A stretch of DNA of 64,000 bases from Anaerolineaceae bacterium (GTDB lineage: Bacteria; Chloroflexota; Anaerolineae; Aggregatilineales; Phototrophicaceae): positions 2,046,001 through 2,110,000 of the forward strand of contig JACKCF010000001.1 of NCBI GenBank assembly GCA_020634165.1. The letters run 5' to 3'. Under the pieces are notes generated by a model. It made no database searches. It was not told the origin of the DNA and was given only the letters and a program-made list of their open reading frames with translations. The first letter of the stretch is position 1. Each line of letters opens with the position of its first letter. This document shows positions 28,774-37,286 of the stretch, piece by piece. Made by a program: the position numbers and the translations under genes.

Positions 28774-28786
28774 ATGTCTATTTTGT

Positions 28787-28951
28787 GCACTCCTGGAAGT
28801 TCCTTGTACCAAAGAAGCGTAGGGACGCAGCACGCTGCGTCCGATGTTGCCATCTTTAAGCAATACATTGCGCCCGTTTGATCTTCTAATTTCATCCAAC
28901 CACCACAACCCAAAGTCCCTCTCCTGGGGAGAGGGATATAGGGTGAGGGCC
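28787..28951. repeat. 165-bp direct repeat, copy 1
   Basis: Begins GCACTCCTGGAAGTTCC and ends GGGTGAGGGCC. It contains a palindrome (GGACGCAGCACGCTGCGTCC) and a CCCTCTCC...GAGAGGG hairpin. It is nearly identical to 28968-29132, with only a handful of substitutions and no length change. A minus-strand frame across it is not regarded as a gene. Confidence 0.9.
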
Positions 28952-28967
28952 ATAAACCCGCGATTTT

Positions 28968-29132
28968 GCACTCCTGGAAGTTCCTTGTACCAGAGAAGCG
29001 TAGGGACGCAGCATGCTGCGTCCGATGTTGCCATCTTTAAGCAATACATTGCGCCAGTTTGATCTTCTAATTTCATCCAACTACCGCAACCCAAAGTACC
29101 TCTCCTGGGGAGAGGGATATAGGGTGAGGGCC
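28968..29132. repeat. 165-bp direct repeat, copy 2
   Basis: Second copy of the 28787-28951 sequence in the same orientation, offset by 181 bp, with 16 bp of unrelated sequence between the copies. Its end abuts the ppdK terminator. Confidence 0.9.
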
Positions 29133-29134
29133 AA

Positions 29135-29167
29135 CAAAAAAAGCGGGCCACCCATCGGTAGCCCACT
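29135..29167 (-). terminator. Terminator of ppdK
   Basis: On the minus strand GTGGGCTACC and GGTGGCCCGC form a 10-bp stem with two G-U pairs, followed by TTTTTTT, about 30 bp after the ppdK stop. Confidence 0.8.
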
Positions 29168-29196
29168 TTCATGATGCTTTGTTTATGTTGCAAATC

Positions 29197-31953
29197 TTAC
29201 TTCGATGAGAAACCGTCGTCGATCAGAGCCGAACGAGCAGCCGCCAACCGTGCAATCGGAACACGGAACGGTGAGCAGCTCACATAGTCCAGGCCAACAT
29301 TGTGGCAGAATTCGATGCTCTTTGGCTCGCCACCATGTTCACCACAGATACCGATTTCGATCTTCGGATTGGCCTTGCGACCCTGTTTGACACCCAGGTC
29401 AACCAGATAACCAACACCTTCACGATCCAGAACCTGGAACGGATTCTCTGGCAGGATGCCAGTTTCGACGTACTCAAGCAGGAACTTGCCTTCAGCATCG
29501 TCGCGGCTGATGCCGAACGTGGTCTGGGTCAGGTCGTTTGTGCCGAATGAGAAGAAGTCGGAGTATTCAGCCATCTTATCGGACGTGATCGCAGCGCGTG
29601 GCAGCTCAATCATCGTGCCGACCATGTATTCGATCTCAACGCCAGATTCTTCGCAGATTTCCTTGGCGATCTTATCAACCATCTCACGCAGCGTCTTGAC
29701 TTCCATGTAGGTGCTCGTAACCGGAATCATGATTTCCGGTTTGACCCTGACGCGCTCGCGGCTCAACTGTGTGGCGGCAAGGAAGATCGCACGGATTTGC
29801 ATGGCGTTGATGGCCGGGCGCATGATGCCCAGGCGGACGCCGCGCAGACCCAGCATCGGGTTGAACTCTTCCAGGCCCTTGACTGCGACCATCAGCTCTT
29901 CGATCTGTGCCAGTTCATTCGGGCGATCACCCATCAGGCGCAGACCAGCAGCGCGCAGTGCCAGTGCTTCGTGGCTCGGCATGAACTCATGCAGTGGCGG
30001 GTCGATCAGGCGGATGATAACCGGCAGGCCTTCCATCGCGCGGAAAATGCCATAGAAGTCATCTTGCTGGAAGGGCAGTAGCTTTTCGAGTTCAGCCGCT
30101 TCTTCTGCGCTGCCTGGCTCGGAAAGAATCATTGACTGCACGACAGGCAGACGATCTTCCTGGAAGAACATATGCTCAGTACGGCACAGGCCGATACCAC
30201 GGGCACCATATTCACGGGCGCGACGAGCGTCAGCGGGGTAGTCGGCGTTGGCGTAGACGTTCAGGCGGCGGAATTCATCAGCCCAGCCCAGCAGCTTCTG
30301 TAGGAACTGCTCGCGTTCAAAGTCCGGCTCAACTGTTGGGATTTCGCCCTTGAAGACTTCACCAGCACCACCGTCGATGGACAGCAGTTCGCCTTCGCGG
30401 ATGATCACGTCACCAGCTTTTAGCGTACGGGAACGAACATCAATGTCGATACCTTCAGCGCCCGCAACACACGGAACACCAAATTGACGGGCGACCACTG
30501 CGGCGTGGCTTGTAGCGCCACCACGGCTGGTCAGGATACCCTTAGCAGCGAGCATGCCATGAACATCATCTGGTTTCGTTTCTGGGCGGACCATGATGAC
30601 GGCCTTACCGGCCTTGCCCCATTTTTCAGCCAGGTCGGCGTCGAATGCGGCCACACCTACGGCAGCACCAGGGCTGGCGTTTACACCGTGCCCAATCAGA
30701 CGACCAGTTGCAGCCGCTTCTTGTTTTGCGCCCTCGTCAAACTGCGGGTGCAATAATTGAGAAACTTGCCCTGGGCTAACGCGCAGAACGGCCTGCTGCC
30801 TGCTGATCACGCCTTCTTCAGCCATTTCAACCGCAATGCGGATAGCTGAGCGCGCGGTACGTTTACCGTCGCGGGTCTGGAGCATGTACAGTTTGCCTTG
30901 TTCAATTGTGAACTCGACATCCTGCATTTCACGATAGTGTTCTTCCAGGCGGTTGACAATTGCCTCGAACTCGTCATATACAGCCGGCATTTCTTCTTTT
31001 AGTTTGGCGATGGGGCTGGGGGTACGGATACCAGCAACCACGTCTTCACCCTGGGCGTTAATCAGGTAGTCACCGAACAGTACCCGTTCGCCAGTGGCTG
31101 GTTCGCGGGTGAAGGCGACGCCTGTACCGGAATTATTGCCCATATTGCCAAAGACCATCGTCTGCACGTTGACGCCTGTACCGAGGTCATGCGAGATACC
31201 AGCGGCGTTACGATAATCAACAGCGCGCTTGCCATCCCATGATTTAAAGACCGCTTCAATCGCCAGTTCAAGTTGTTTGAACGGGTCCTGCGGGAATTCC
31301 TCGCCAACTTCCTTCTTGAAGATGGTCTTAAATTCCTCAGTGATCGTCTTCCATGCTTCGGCATTGAGTTCTGCGTCGGTCTTTACGCGGTAAACTTTCT
31401 TGGCTTCTGTCAGGTAATCTTCAAAAGCTTCATCTTCGATACCCATCACAACCGTGCCGAACATCTGCACCAGGCGGCGATACGAATCAAAAACGAACCG
31501 TTCATCTTTTGTCAGTTTGACCATACCGGCTGCGGATTTGTCATTCAGGCCCAGGTTCAGGACGGTGTCCATCATACCAGGCATAGAGAATTTCGCGCCG
31601 GAGCGAACCGAAACCAGCAGGGGGTTGGTATCATCACCGAACTTCTTGCCAGTTGCTTCTTCGACAGATTTCAATGCTGTCAGGACCTGCTCCCACATGC
31701 CATCCGGGAATTTGCCGATTTTGCTGTAGGTATTGCATGCTTCCGTTGTCACGGTAAAGCCGGGTGGGACATTCACGCCGATGCGTGTCATTTCTGCCAG
31801 GTTCGCACCCTTACCACCGAGCAAAGCACGCACGCCGTCCCAGGACCCATCACAATAGGCTTCAGCTTTATCAACATCAGCAAAGCGATAGACCCACGTC
31901 TGATCGCCAGTTGATTTTGGCTTCCTAGAGGAGGATTTTGATGTCGTTGCCAT
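29197..31953 (-). CDS. ppdK: Pyruvate, phosphate dikinase
   Basis: 918 residues, the usual length. It interconverts pyruvate, ATP and phosphate with phosphoenolpyruvate, AMP and pyrophosphate. The N-terminal ATP-grasp part (GGKGANLAEM near residue 47) is followed by the swivelling phosphohistidine domain with TSRGGATSHAAVVARQFG and a C-terminal PEP/pyruvate barrel with GTNDLTQTTFG and the catalytic Cys in GICGEHGGEP. The start ATG follows GGGAG at 10 nt and AAGAA. It is a single gene, divergent from the next one. With the H+-pyrophosphatase nearby, it suggests a PPi-linked energy economy, a known feature of many anaerobes; that link is inference. Confidence 0.97.
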   Translation of the reverse strand: MATTSKSSSRKPKSTGDQTWVYRFADVDKAEAYCDGSWDGVRALLGGKGANLAEMTRIGVNVPPGFTVTTEACNTYSKIGKFPDGMWEQVLTALKSVEEATGKKFGDDTNPLLVSVRSGAKFSMPGMMDTVLNLGLNDKSAAGMVKLTKDERFVFDSYRRLVQMFGTVVMGIEDEAFEDYLTEAKKVYRVKTDAELNAEAWKTITEEFKTIFKKEVGEEFPQDPFKQLELAIEAVFKSWDGKRAVDYRNAAGISHDLGTGVNVQTMVFGNMGNNSGTGVAFTREPATGERVLFGDYLINAQGEDVVAGIRTPSPIAKLKEEMPAVYDEFEAIVNRLEEHYREMQDVEFTIEQGKLYMLQTRDGKRTARSAIRIAVEMAEEGVISRQQAVLRVSPGQVSQLLHPQFDEGAKQEAAATGRLIGHGVNASPGAAVGVAAFDADLAEKWGKAGKAVIMVRPETKPDDVHGMLAAKGILTSRGGATSHAAVVARQFGVPCVAGAEGIDIDVRSRTLKAGDVIIREGELLSIDGGAGEVFKGEIPTVEPDFEREQFLQKLLGWADEFRRLNVYANADYPADARRAREYGARGIGLCRTEHMFFQEDRLPVVQSMILSEPGSAEEAAELEKLLPFQQDDFYGIFRAMEGLPVIIRLIDPPLHEFMPSHEALALRAAGLRLMGDRPNELAQIEELMVAVKGLEEFNPMLGLRGVRLGIMRPAINAMQIRAIFLAATQLSRERVRVKPEIMIPVTSTYMEVKTLREMVDKIAKEICEESGVEIEYMVGTMIELPRAAITSDKMAEYSDFFSFGTNDLTQTTFGISRDDAEGKFLLEYVETGILPENPFQVLDREGVGYLVDLGVKQGRKANPKIEIGICGEHGGEPKSIEFCHNVGLDYVSCSPFRVPIARLAAARSALIDDGFSSK

Positions 31954-32162
31954 TTCTTCATTACTCCCTTGAATAGATTACCCCTAAAGAATAAACGACT
32001 ACCCAGATTTGTCTGTACGACAAACATCGTGGTTTTCGTGAAGAATGTCATACAAGTTCCGCTAACCATAAATTCTGTGTGATAGCAGCCCCACTTAGGG
32101 CCATATGTCACCCGCATCGGATGGCATATTAAACTACTGATACGGTTCTTAGGCGCCTATTC

Positions 32163-32168
32163 TATAAT
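32163..32168 (+). promoter_or_regulatory. Candidate -10 box
   Basis: A perfect TATAAT lies 44 bp before the start at 32212. The -35 region is weak (best CTGATA with a 20-bp spacer), so this is only a candidate promoter. Confidence 0.4.
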
Positions 32169-32211
32169 GTAAGAGAGGACATTGAACTTAATATTTGAGA
32201 GGGTCCGTGTC

Positions 32212-33042
32212 ATGGCTGTTGTAAGCTGGGTAAAAAATCTTTTTGGCATTAAAGACTCGGCATCCACCGATGCCTCTGCTTTTTATGCAACCATCTATCC
32301 TGAAAGTGTCCGTTACGCTTTAGGCCACAACGAGGCCTATCTCGGTCCAGCCGAGTTTCATGCTCTGGTTCACAACTTCCCTTACGAAGTGGTCTACCTC
32401 ATGGTCAAGGCGGTTGCTTACTCGCCGGAAAAACAGCGCCAATATATTGAAGACCTGACGCGCATCTATATGCAGGATGACTACATGGAAGACCTCAAAG
32501 CCTTCCTGCATAAAGAAATCGACCTGTTGCCAGCGGGATCAGAAGTTCAGGGGACCAAGTTGGCCCAACTCAGCCGCTACGGTGCGTCCTACTGGCAGGA
32601 TAAATTCCGTACCTTGATTGAAAATGCGATTAAAGAAGATATGCTGGCGGTGCCGCGCATCGTCGCCCATACGCCCTTTATTGCTTATCACCATTTCATT
32701 GACCTGTACAAGAACAAGGGCAACGGTCAGCTATCGGTCATCGTCCCTGAATGGATGATCGACCAGGAAAATGAGCTGATGGGTTATAGCATCGACCTGC
32801 ACGATGGCGTGCATGTGATGCTTCAGCAAAAGGCCAGGTGTTTGCATGGCCATTGGGATTGTATGGGGCATGCCTGCACAATGGACAATCGCCTGTGCCA
32901 GCGCAGTTACTTCGTCGATGACACCATCAACACCGGCTCAACATCCAAAAAAGTCACCAATTTCTGGAATTCAAAGTATGGTGCGGATGTCCCGCTGGAT
33001 CGCATCAAGGTCATCACCAACCTGAGCGATAAACAGGAGTAA
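32212..33042 (+). CDS. Uncharacterised protein with C-terminal phosphoribosyltransferase-like motif
   Basis: 276 residues from the ATG at 32212, which has GAGAGGG 8 nt upstream; a longer frame starting at TTG 32182 has no ribosome site. Residues 1-180 are mostly helical and not recognised. Near the C-terminus a Cys/His-rich stretch (CLHGHWDCMGHAC) precedes SYFVDDTINTGSTSK, which matches the PRPP-binding loop of type I phosphoribosyltransferases (VDDxxxTGxT). The downstream strand RIKVITNLSD also fits that fold. The usual upstream parts of the fold are not obvious. It could be a nucleotide-salvage-like enzyme, a divergent non-catalytic member or a coincidental match. It is monocistronic. Confidence 0.7.
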   Translation: MAVVSWVKNLFGIKDSASTDASAFYATIYPESVRYALGHNEAYLGPAEFHALVHNFPYEVVYLMVKAVAYSPEKQRQYIEDLTRIYMQDDYMEDLKAFLHKEIDLLPAGSEVQGTKLAQLSRYGASYWQDKFRTLIENAIKEDMLAVPRIVAHTPFIAYHHFIDLYKNKGNGQLSVIVPEWMIDQENELMGYSIDLHDGVHVMLQQKARCLHGHWDCMGHACTMDNRLCQRSYFVDDTINTGSTSKKVTNFWNSKYGADVPLDRIKVITNLSDKQE

Positions 33043-33094
33043 TTCAGCGCGGATTCTTATCGCACTTGTCGAGCAACATGAATAAAATGAGTCG

Positions 33095-33126
33095 TCACCC
33101 TGCTGGTAGTACTGGTAGGGTGATGT
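33095..33126 (+). terminator. Possible weak terminator
   Basis: TCACCCT and AGGGTGA pair across a 15-nt loop after the 33042 stop, but only TGTCTTT follows. Confidence 0.35.
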
Positions 33127-33186
33127 CTTTGATAGCCCAGGAATGTTCACGGAAAATGAGCGTCTGACCGCATTCAGACAAACCGC

Positions 33187-33215
33187 TTGACAAATTGCCT
33201 CTGGCGCGTAAATCT
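33187..33215 (+). promoter_or_regulatory. Candidate promoter for the diheme lipoprotein
   Basis: A perfect TTGACA at 33187-33192 is followed after 16-17 bp by TAAATC, a poor -10 match. Confidence 0.35.
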
Positions 33216-33302
33216 GTTAGGACTCAAATCAAGGCTATCATTGTGAACTTATACATTGAACGTGTACGCCAAATAAACCTTTAACCGCTGACGAGGCACA
33301 TC

Positions 33303-35201
33303 ATGACCACAAGGAACATCCTGACATTTCTTTTCATTGGCCTGCTGACGATTGGCTTGGCAGCGTGTTCGGGCCTCGCCGGGGAGCCGGAAATCGTGCG
33401 GACCCTGGCCCCAACCGAGGCGTCTGCCAGTGTCGACATGCCCGTATCAACCTCATCCGATCCGGCTGTGCTCTTTGCGGAAAATTGTACCCGCTGTCAC
33501 GGCGATACCGGGCAGGGTGATGGCTCCTTTGTCCAGAGCGGCCAGGTTTCTGATGTGCCCGATTTCACAGACCCGACCTCCATTCAGGACAAATCAGTCG
33601 CCGACTACTTCGAGGTCATCACCAATGGCCGCCTGGACAAGCTCATGCCGCCCTGGAATGGCTCCATGAACGAGGCGCAGCGTTGGGCCTTAGCGTTTTA
33701 CACTTACTCGATGTCATATGATGCCGATACCGTCGCCCAGGGTGAAGACCTGTTCGCGCTCAATTGTGCTGAGTGTCACGGTGAACACGCCGAATCCGAT
33801 GCTCCCTCTGTCATTGGCCTGACGAACTATACCGAGGTCGATCTGGTGAATTTCGTCAGCACCCACGCCACCGAACAAGAAGTTGAAATGCAGATCGACG
33901 CCCAGTCGAGTGCCGCCATCGTCCAGTACATGCGCTCTCTGGCCGCGACCAGCACAGGTACGCAAACACCCGTAGAGTCAGCCTCATCGTCCGATGATTC
34001 CCTGACAAGTGCTGAAATTGCCGCGACAGCCCATGCTGGGGCCACATCGGTGGCGGTTGCACCCGATGGCACAGTCGCCACGCCCGCCGCCGCTCAACAG
34101 ACAATTGGGTTCCTGCGTGGGAACATCATTCAGGGAACAGAAGGTGGGCAACCCGTCGAAGGGTTAGAAGCCATCCTGCATATTTTTGATGCGCAGTTCC
34201 AGGAGCAGGTCGCTGAGTACACCGTCGCCGCCGATGGCGCCTATGAATGGACGGAAGTGGTTATTCGCCCGGACTTCGCCTATCTCGTGACTGTCAGCGC
34301 CAATGGTGTCCGCTTTAATAGTGATATCATCGTTGGCGACCCAACCTCGGACGAAATTGACCTCGATGTCACCATCTACGAAAGCACCAGCGATACCAGC
34401 GTACTGGATGTGACCTCGCACGCTACGCAGTTCAACCTGACCACCCAGGGCCTCTACGTCATCGAAGTTGTTACGCTCGAAAATAACTCTGACCGTATGT
34501 ATATAGTCGAGGATGAGACCCTCGGACCGGTATCAGTCGCCTTCGACCTCCCAGAAGGTGCCCAGCTTCAGACCGCGCACACCGACTCGACGCGCTATGG
34601 TATGTCAGAAGATGGCCGCCAGATTGTCGATACTCAGCCCGTGATTCCAGGTATAGAGCACTACGTTCAGTACTCTTACACCCTGGCGACCTTCGACGAG
34701 GCTACCATCACCGAAACCGTGAATTATCCGACCAGCGGACCGGTGCGCTACTTCGTCGAACGCGACACACTGGATATGACCAGTGGTGGCCTGACGCTTG
34801 TTGGCGAGCAGGAATTTAACGGCAACGTTTATGAGGTCTACGAAGCGAACGCGCTGCCGACGGTTGGCCAGTCAACGGAATTAGCTTTTAAGATAACAGG
34901 CACACCGAGCACGACATCGGGCACATCGTCCACGACCACGCAGGATGGTGTCCCGCGTGAAGCGCTGGCTGTTGTGCTGGTAATCGCAGGTCTCGTCTTT
35001 ATTGCCGTTGCCGGCTTCATCATCTGGCGCGGACGTCGCGCACCGTCTGCGGCTGAAGAAACGCCACAGTCCATCATGCAGGAAATCGCCATGCTGGATT
35101 CCCTGTACGAAGAAGGCTCCATCCCGGAAGCGGTCTATAACAAACAGCGCAAAATGCTCAAAGCCAAGCTCCTCAAGATGATGCAATCCACCGCCGAGTA
35201 G
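33303..35201 (+). CDS. Diheme cytochrome c lipoprotein with C-terminal membrane helix and SHOCT-like tail
   Basis: 632 residues. A lipobox (LAAC, Cys22) marks it as a lipoprotein. Two cytochrome c domains carry CTRCH (62-66) and CAECH (155-159), with a Met ligand candidate in LMPPWNG. Beta-sandwich regions follow (about 250-540; the first resembles a carnitine/carboxypeptidase-regulatory fold). A transmembrane helix lies near 560-580. The last 45 residues (LDSLYEEGSIPEAVYNKQR) look like a SHOCT-type helical hairpin on the cytoplasmic side. Having both a lipid anchor and a membrane helix is unusual. It is monocistronic, with a strong terminator after it. Probably an electron carrier at the membrane surface. 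Confidence 0.85.
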   Translation: MTTRNILTFLFIGLLTIGLAACSGLAGEPEIVRTLAPTEASASVDMPVSTSSDPAVLFAENCTRCHGDTGQGDGSFVQSGQVSDVPDFTDPTSIQDKSVADYFEVITNGRLDKLMPPWNGSMNEAQRWALAFYTYSMSYDADTVAQGEDLFALNCAECHGEHAESDAPSVIGLTNYTEVDLVNFVSTHATEQEVEMQIDAQSSAAIVQYMRSLAATSTGTQTPVESASSSDDSLTSAEIAATAHAGATSVAVAPDGTVATPAAAQQTIGFLRGNIIQGTEGGQPVEGLEAILHIFDAQFQEQVAEYTVAADGAYEWTEVVIRPDFAYLVTVSANGVRFNSDIIVGDPTSDEIDLDVTIYESTSDTSVLDVTSHATQFNLTTQGLYVIEVVTLENNSDRMYIVEDETLGPVSVAFDLPEGAQLQTAHTDSTRYGMSEDGRQIVDTQPVIPGIEHYVQYSYTLATFDEATITETVNYPTSGPVRYFVERDTLDMTSGGLTLVGEQEFNGNVYEVYEANALPTVGQSTELAFKITGTPSTTSGTSSTTTQDGVPREALAVVLVIAGLVFIAVAGFIIWRGRRAPSAAEETPQSIMQEIAMLDSLYEEGSIPEAVYNKQRKMLKAKLLKMMQSTAE

Positions 35202-35220
35202 CTGAATGTTCTCGCTGCAA

Positions 35221-35264
35221 ACAAAAAACGGCTGCACGTAGAGACAAGTGCAGCCGTTTTTTTG
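35221..35264. terminator. Bidirectional terminator
   Basis: A perfect 10-bp stem ACGGCTGCAC/GTGCAGCCGT with A-run on one side and TTTTTTT on the other, between the convergent lipoprotein and azoreductase genes. Confidence 0.92.
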
Positions 35265-35325
35265 TTGAGTGTGTTCATTCCGATTGATGCCCGCTTATTA
35301 ATGCATCAAGACGAAAATCCCACTA

Positions 35326-35961
35326 TCAGACAAACTCAAAACTATTCACCAGGTCCTTCGCAGCCTGCATAGCGTTTTTCATGGCTATCTTGCGTATTTC
35401 TGGCGTGATATCTAGCGGTTGTGCCCGGACAAAATGCATGTCACTGACGCCACAAAAGCCGAAGATAGCCCGCAGATAGGGTTCCTGAAAATCATAAACA
35501 TGGAACGGGCTGTTTTCTGAGTAGTCGCCGCCTCGTGTCGATACGAAAATCATTTTCTTTCCCTGCACCATGCCCATAGGTTGCCCTTTTTCGTCATAGC
35601 GGAACAGATAGCCAGGTTGCACAATACAGTCTATATAGTATTTCAGGGCATAAGGAATAGAGAAATTCCACATAGGTACACTGACGAGAACGATATCCGC
35701 TCCAAGAAATTGGGAAATCAATTTCTCAATCTCCTGCCAGGATTCTTCATGGCTCTTATCGATCTTCAAGCCTTTCATTAGCGTATACTTGGCTTCGATA
35801 TTGTCGCCTGCAATGGCTGGCAAATCGCTGGCAAAAAGATCGAGCGTCTCAACGTGGAGATCGCCCAATTTACGACGCAACTGCTTGAGTAGACCTTGGC
35901 TGATAACGAGAGTCCTGGAACTTTCTTGTCTCGCTGTCGCCACAACATGAAGTAATCTCAT
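35326..35961 (-). CDS. azoR: FMN-dependent NADH-azoreductase family protein
   Basis: 211 residues of the flavodoxin-like AzoR/AcpD family. It starts with the MRLLHVVATARQESSRT phosphate-binding loop, has PMWNFSIPYALKYYIDCI in the middle (FMN and substrate contacts) and TRGGDYS after it. These NAD(P)H:quinone/azo oxidoreductases are cytoplasmic FMN dimers that make two-electron reductions. The ATG follows a GGGGG run at about 7 nt. It is a single gene that shares its terminator with the lipoprotein gene. Confidence 0.9.
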   Translation of the reverse strand: MRLLHVVATARQESSRTLVISQGLLKQLRRKLGDLHVETLDLFASDLPAIAGDNIEAKYTLMKGLKIDKSHEESWQEIEKLISQFLGADIVLVSVPMWNFSIPYALKYYIDCIVQPGYLFRYDEKGQPMGMVQGKKMIFVSTRGGDYSENSPFHVYDFQEPYLRAIFGFCGVSDMHFVRAQPLDITPEIRKIAMKNAMQAAKDLVNSFEFV

Positions 35962-36101
35962 TTACTGCCCCCATCTCTAAATATTGACGTAAAGCCAATA
36001 TGCCAACAACCTAAATATAACATAATAATTAGACAATTGTAAAATAGTAGACTTATGATTAATTATGTATCATACGCTTTGCATAACTCATAAGAATGTG
36101 G

Positions 36102-36130
36102 AAATAAAAAGCGCCTGCATGTGCAGGCGC
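36102..36130 (-). terminator. Terminator of the cytochrome b/multiheme operon
   Basis: GCGCCTGC and GCAGGCGC form a perfect stem with loop ATGT; on the minus strand TTTTTATTT follows. It lies 26 bp after the cytochrome b/c stop. Confidence 0.9.
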
Positions 36131-36155
36131 CTTCTCATAAACTGGCTTATAAACG

Positions 36156-37286
36156 CTACTGCGATTGCAGCCACGCATACAAATGCGCCAGGTCAAGATC
36201 GCTGACATCCAGCACGCTGTAGGCTTTCATATCGGCGGGGCCACGCCGTACCGCCGCCACAAAGTCCTCGAACGACAGAGCTGTATTGGCCAGCGCCACA
36301 TTCAGGCGACCTTCACCACCTTGGGCGTTGTCACCATGACATTCAGAGCAGTTAAGTGATGCCCACACGGCAGCGCCAGTTTCAGCATTGCCTTCATCAG
36401 CACTGACTTCCAGCGTTTGGTCAGTTTGTACGACCACTGCTGGATCAACTGTCGTGATAGCTGTTTGCTCAAACGTGACGAAGAACAGCAAGCCGAGCAC
36501 CAGCAGCGTACCCACGATGAACGCATACGGGAAGAAGTACATATTCCGCTTGGCGATGGTCTGCGGCGAGGGGTCTTCGTCAATTTGGCCCGCTAATATC
36601 TGATCGAGTTCTTCGGCGTGTTCTTCTTCCATAGCATCGTGGGGCAGTCGGCCCGTGAACATGCTCCGGTTAAAGCGCCGGATATGGACGTTCCACATAT
36701 GCCACGTGACGATTGAAAGCACCGCCAGCAGCGCTTCTGCCGAATGCGCAACGCGCGCCGCCGGAACTGCGCTGCCAGGTAGGAAGTTCGTGGTCGCAAT
36801 CGGGTTCCACATCATAAAGCCCGTGATGACCATAATCACCGTACCCCATACCACCGCCAGATATTCGACCTTCTCGCCGAAGTTATAGCGGGGTAGGTGC
36901 GGATGCTCACGCCGTAGGCCCAGGTTGAAGGCGATCCACTGCAACACATCGCGAATATCGCGCAGCCCAGGGATCATCGTCGCCCGTCGCCCCAGCACGA
37001 ACAGCTTGTAGGTGAGCAAACCGCCGTGATAAATGGCCTCTGCCATCAGAATGGTCGCCAGAATGCGATGAATGATGCGGATGGACTCAATGCCGCCCAT
37101 CACGTCAATCATCACCTTGGCCCATTCATGCTCCGCGAATGACTGCGGCAGGCCCGTCAGTGCCAGACCACTGAATGTGACCAGCAGCACGATATGTTCA
37201 AAACGTTGGCCAGGGCCAAAGCGCTTGTACGATTCCTGTGCCTCGGCAACCGGTGTTGCAGGATGGCTCTGTACATTCTCAGCCAT
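36156..37286 (-). CDS. Cytochrome b (FdnI/HydC-like) fused to C-terminal monoheme cytochrome c
   Basis: 376 residues. Four helices (about 28-50, 73-97, 136-160, 180-204) carry histidines suited to two b hemes (His31, His73, His87, His181, His196, His201), as in formate dehydrogenase gamma and NiFe-hydrogenase cytochrome b subunits. A fifth helix (252-275) leads to an external domain with one c heme, CSECH at 313-317. The family passes electrons between the quinone pool and extracytoplasmic redox subunits. Its start overlaps the stop of the nonaheme gene (TAATG), so the two are coupled. No dehydrogenase catalytic subunit is present, which favours a role in oxidising quinol towards the multiheme proteins; this is inference. 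Confidence 0.88.
   Translation of the reverse strand: MAENVQSHPATPVAEAQESYKRFGPGQRFEHIVLLVTFSGLALTGLPQSFAEHEWAKVMIDVMGGIESIRIIHRILATILMAEAIYHGGLLTYKLFVLGRRATMIPGLRDIRDVLQWIAFNLGLRREHPHLPRYNFGEKVEYLAVVWGTVIMVITGFMMWNPIATTNFLPGSAVPAARVAHSAEALLAVLSIVTWHMWNVHIRRFNRSMFTGRLPHDAMEEEHAEELDQILAGQIDEDPSPQTIAKRNMYFFPYAFIVGTLLVLGLLFFVTFEQTAITTVDPAVVVQTDQTLEVSADEGNAETGAAVWASLNCSECHGDNAQGGEGRLNVALANTALSFEDFVAAVRRGPADMKAYSVLDVSDLDLAHLYAWLQSQ

Noticed and set aside
28747..29193. A 148-codon minus-strand frame over the 165-bp repeats
   Set aside because: Its translation simply repeats with the DNA duplication and crosses a terminator; no ribosome site.
32182..32211. Upstream TTG start for the PRTase-like gene
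   Set aside because: The added ten residues cross the GAGAGGG ribosome site of the ATG at 32212.
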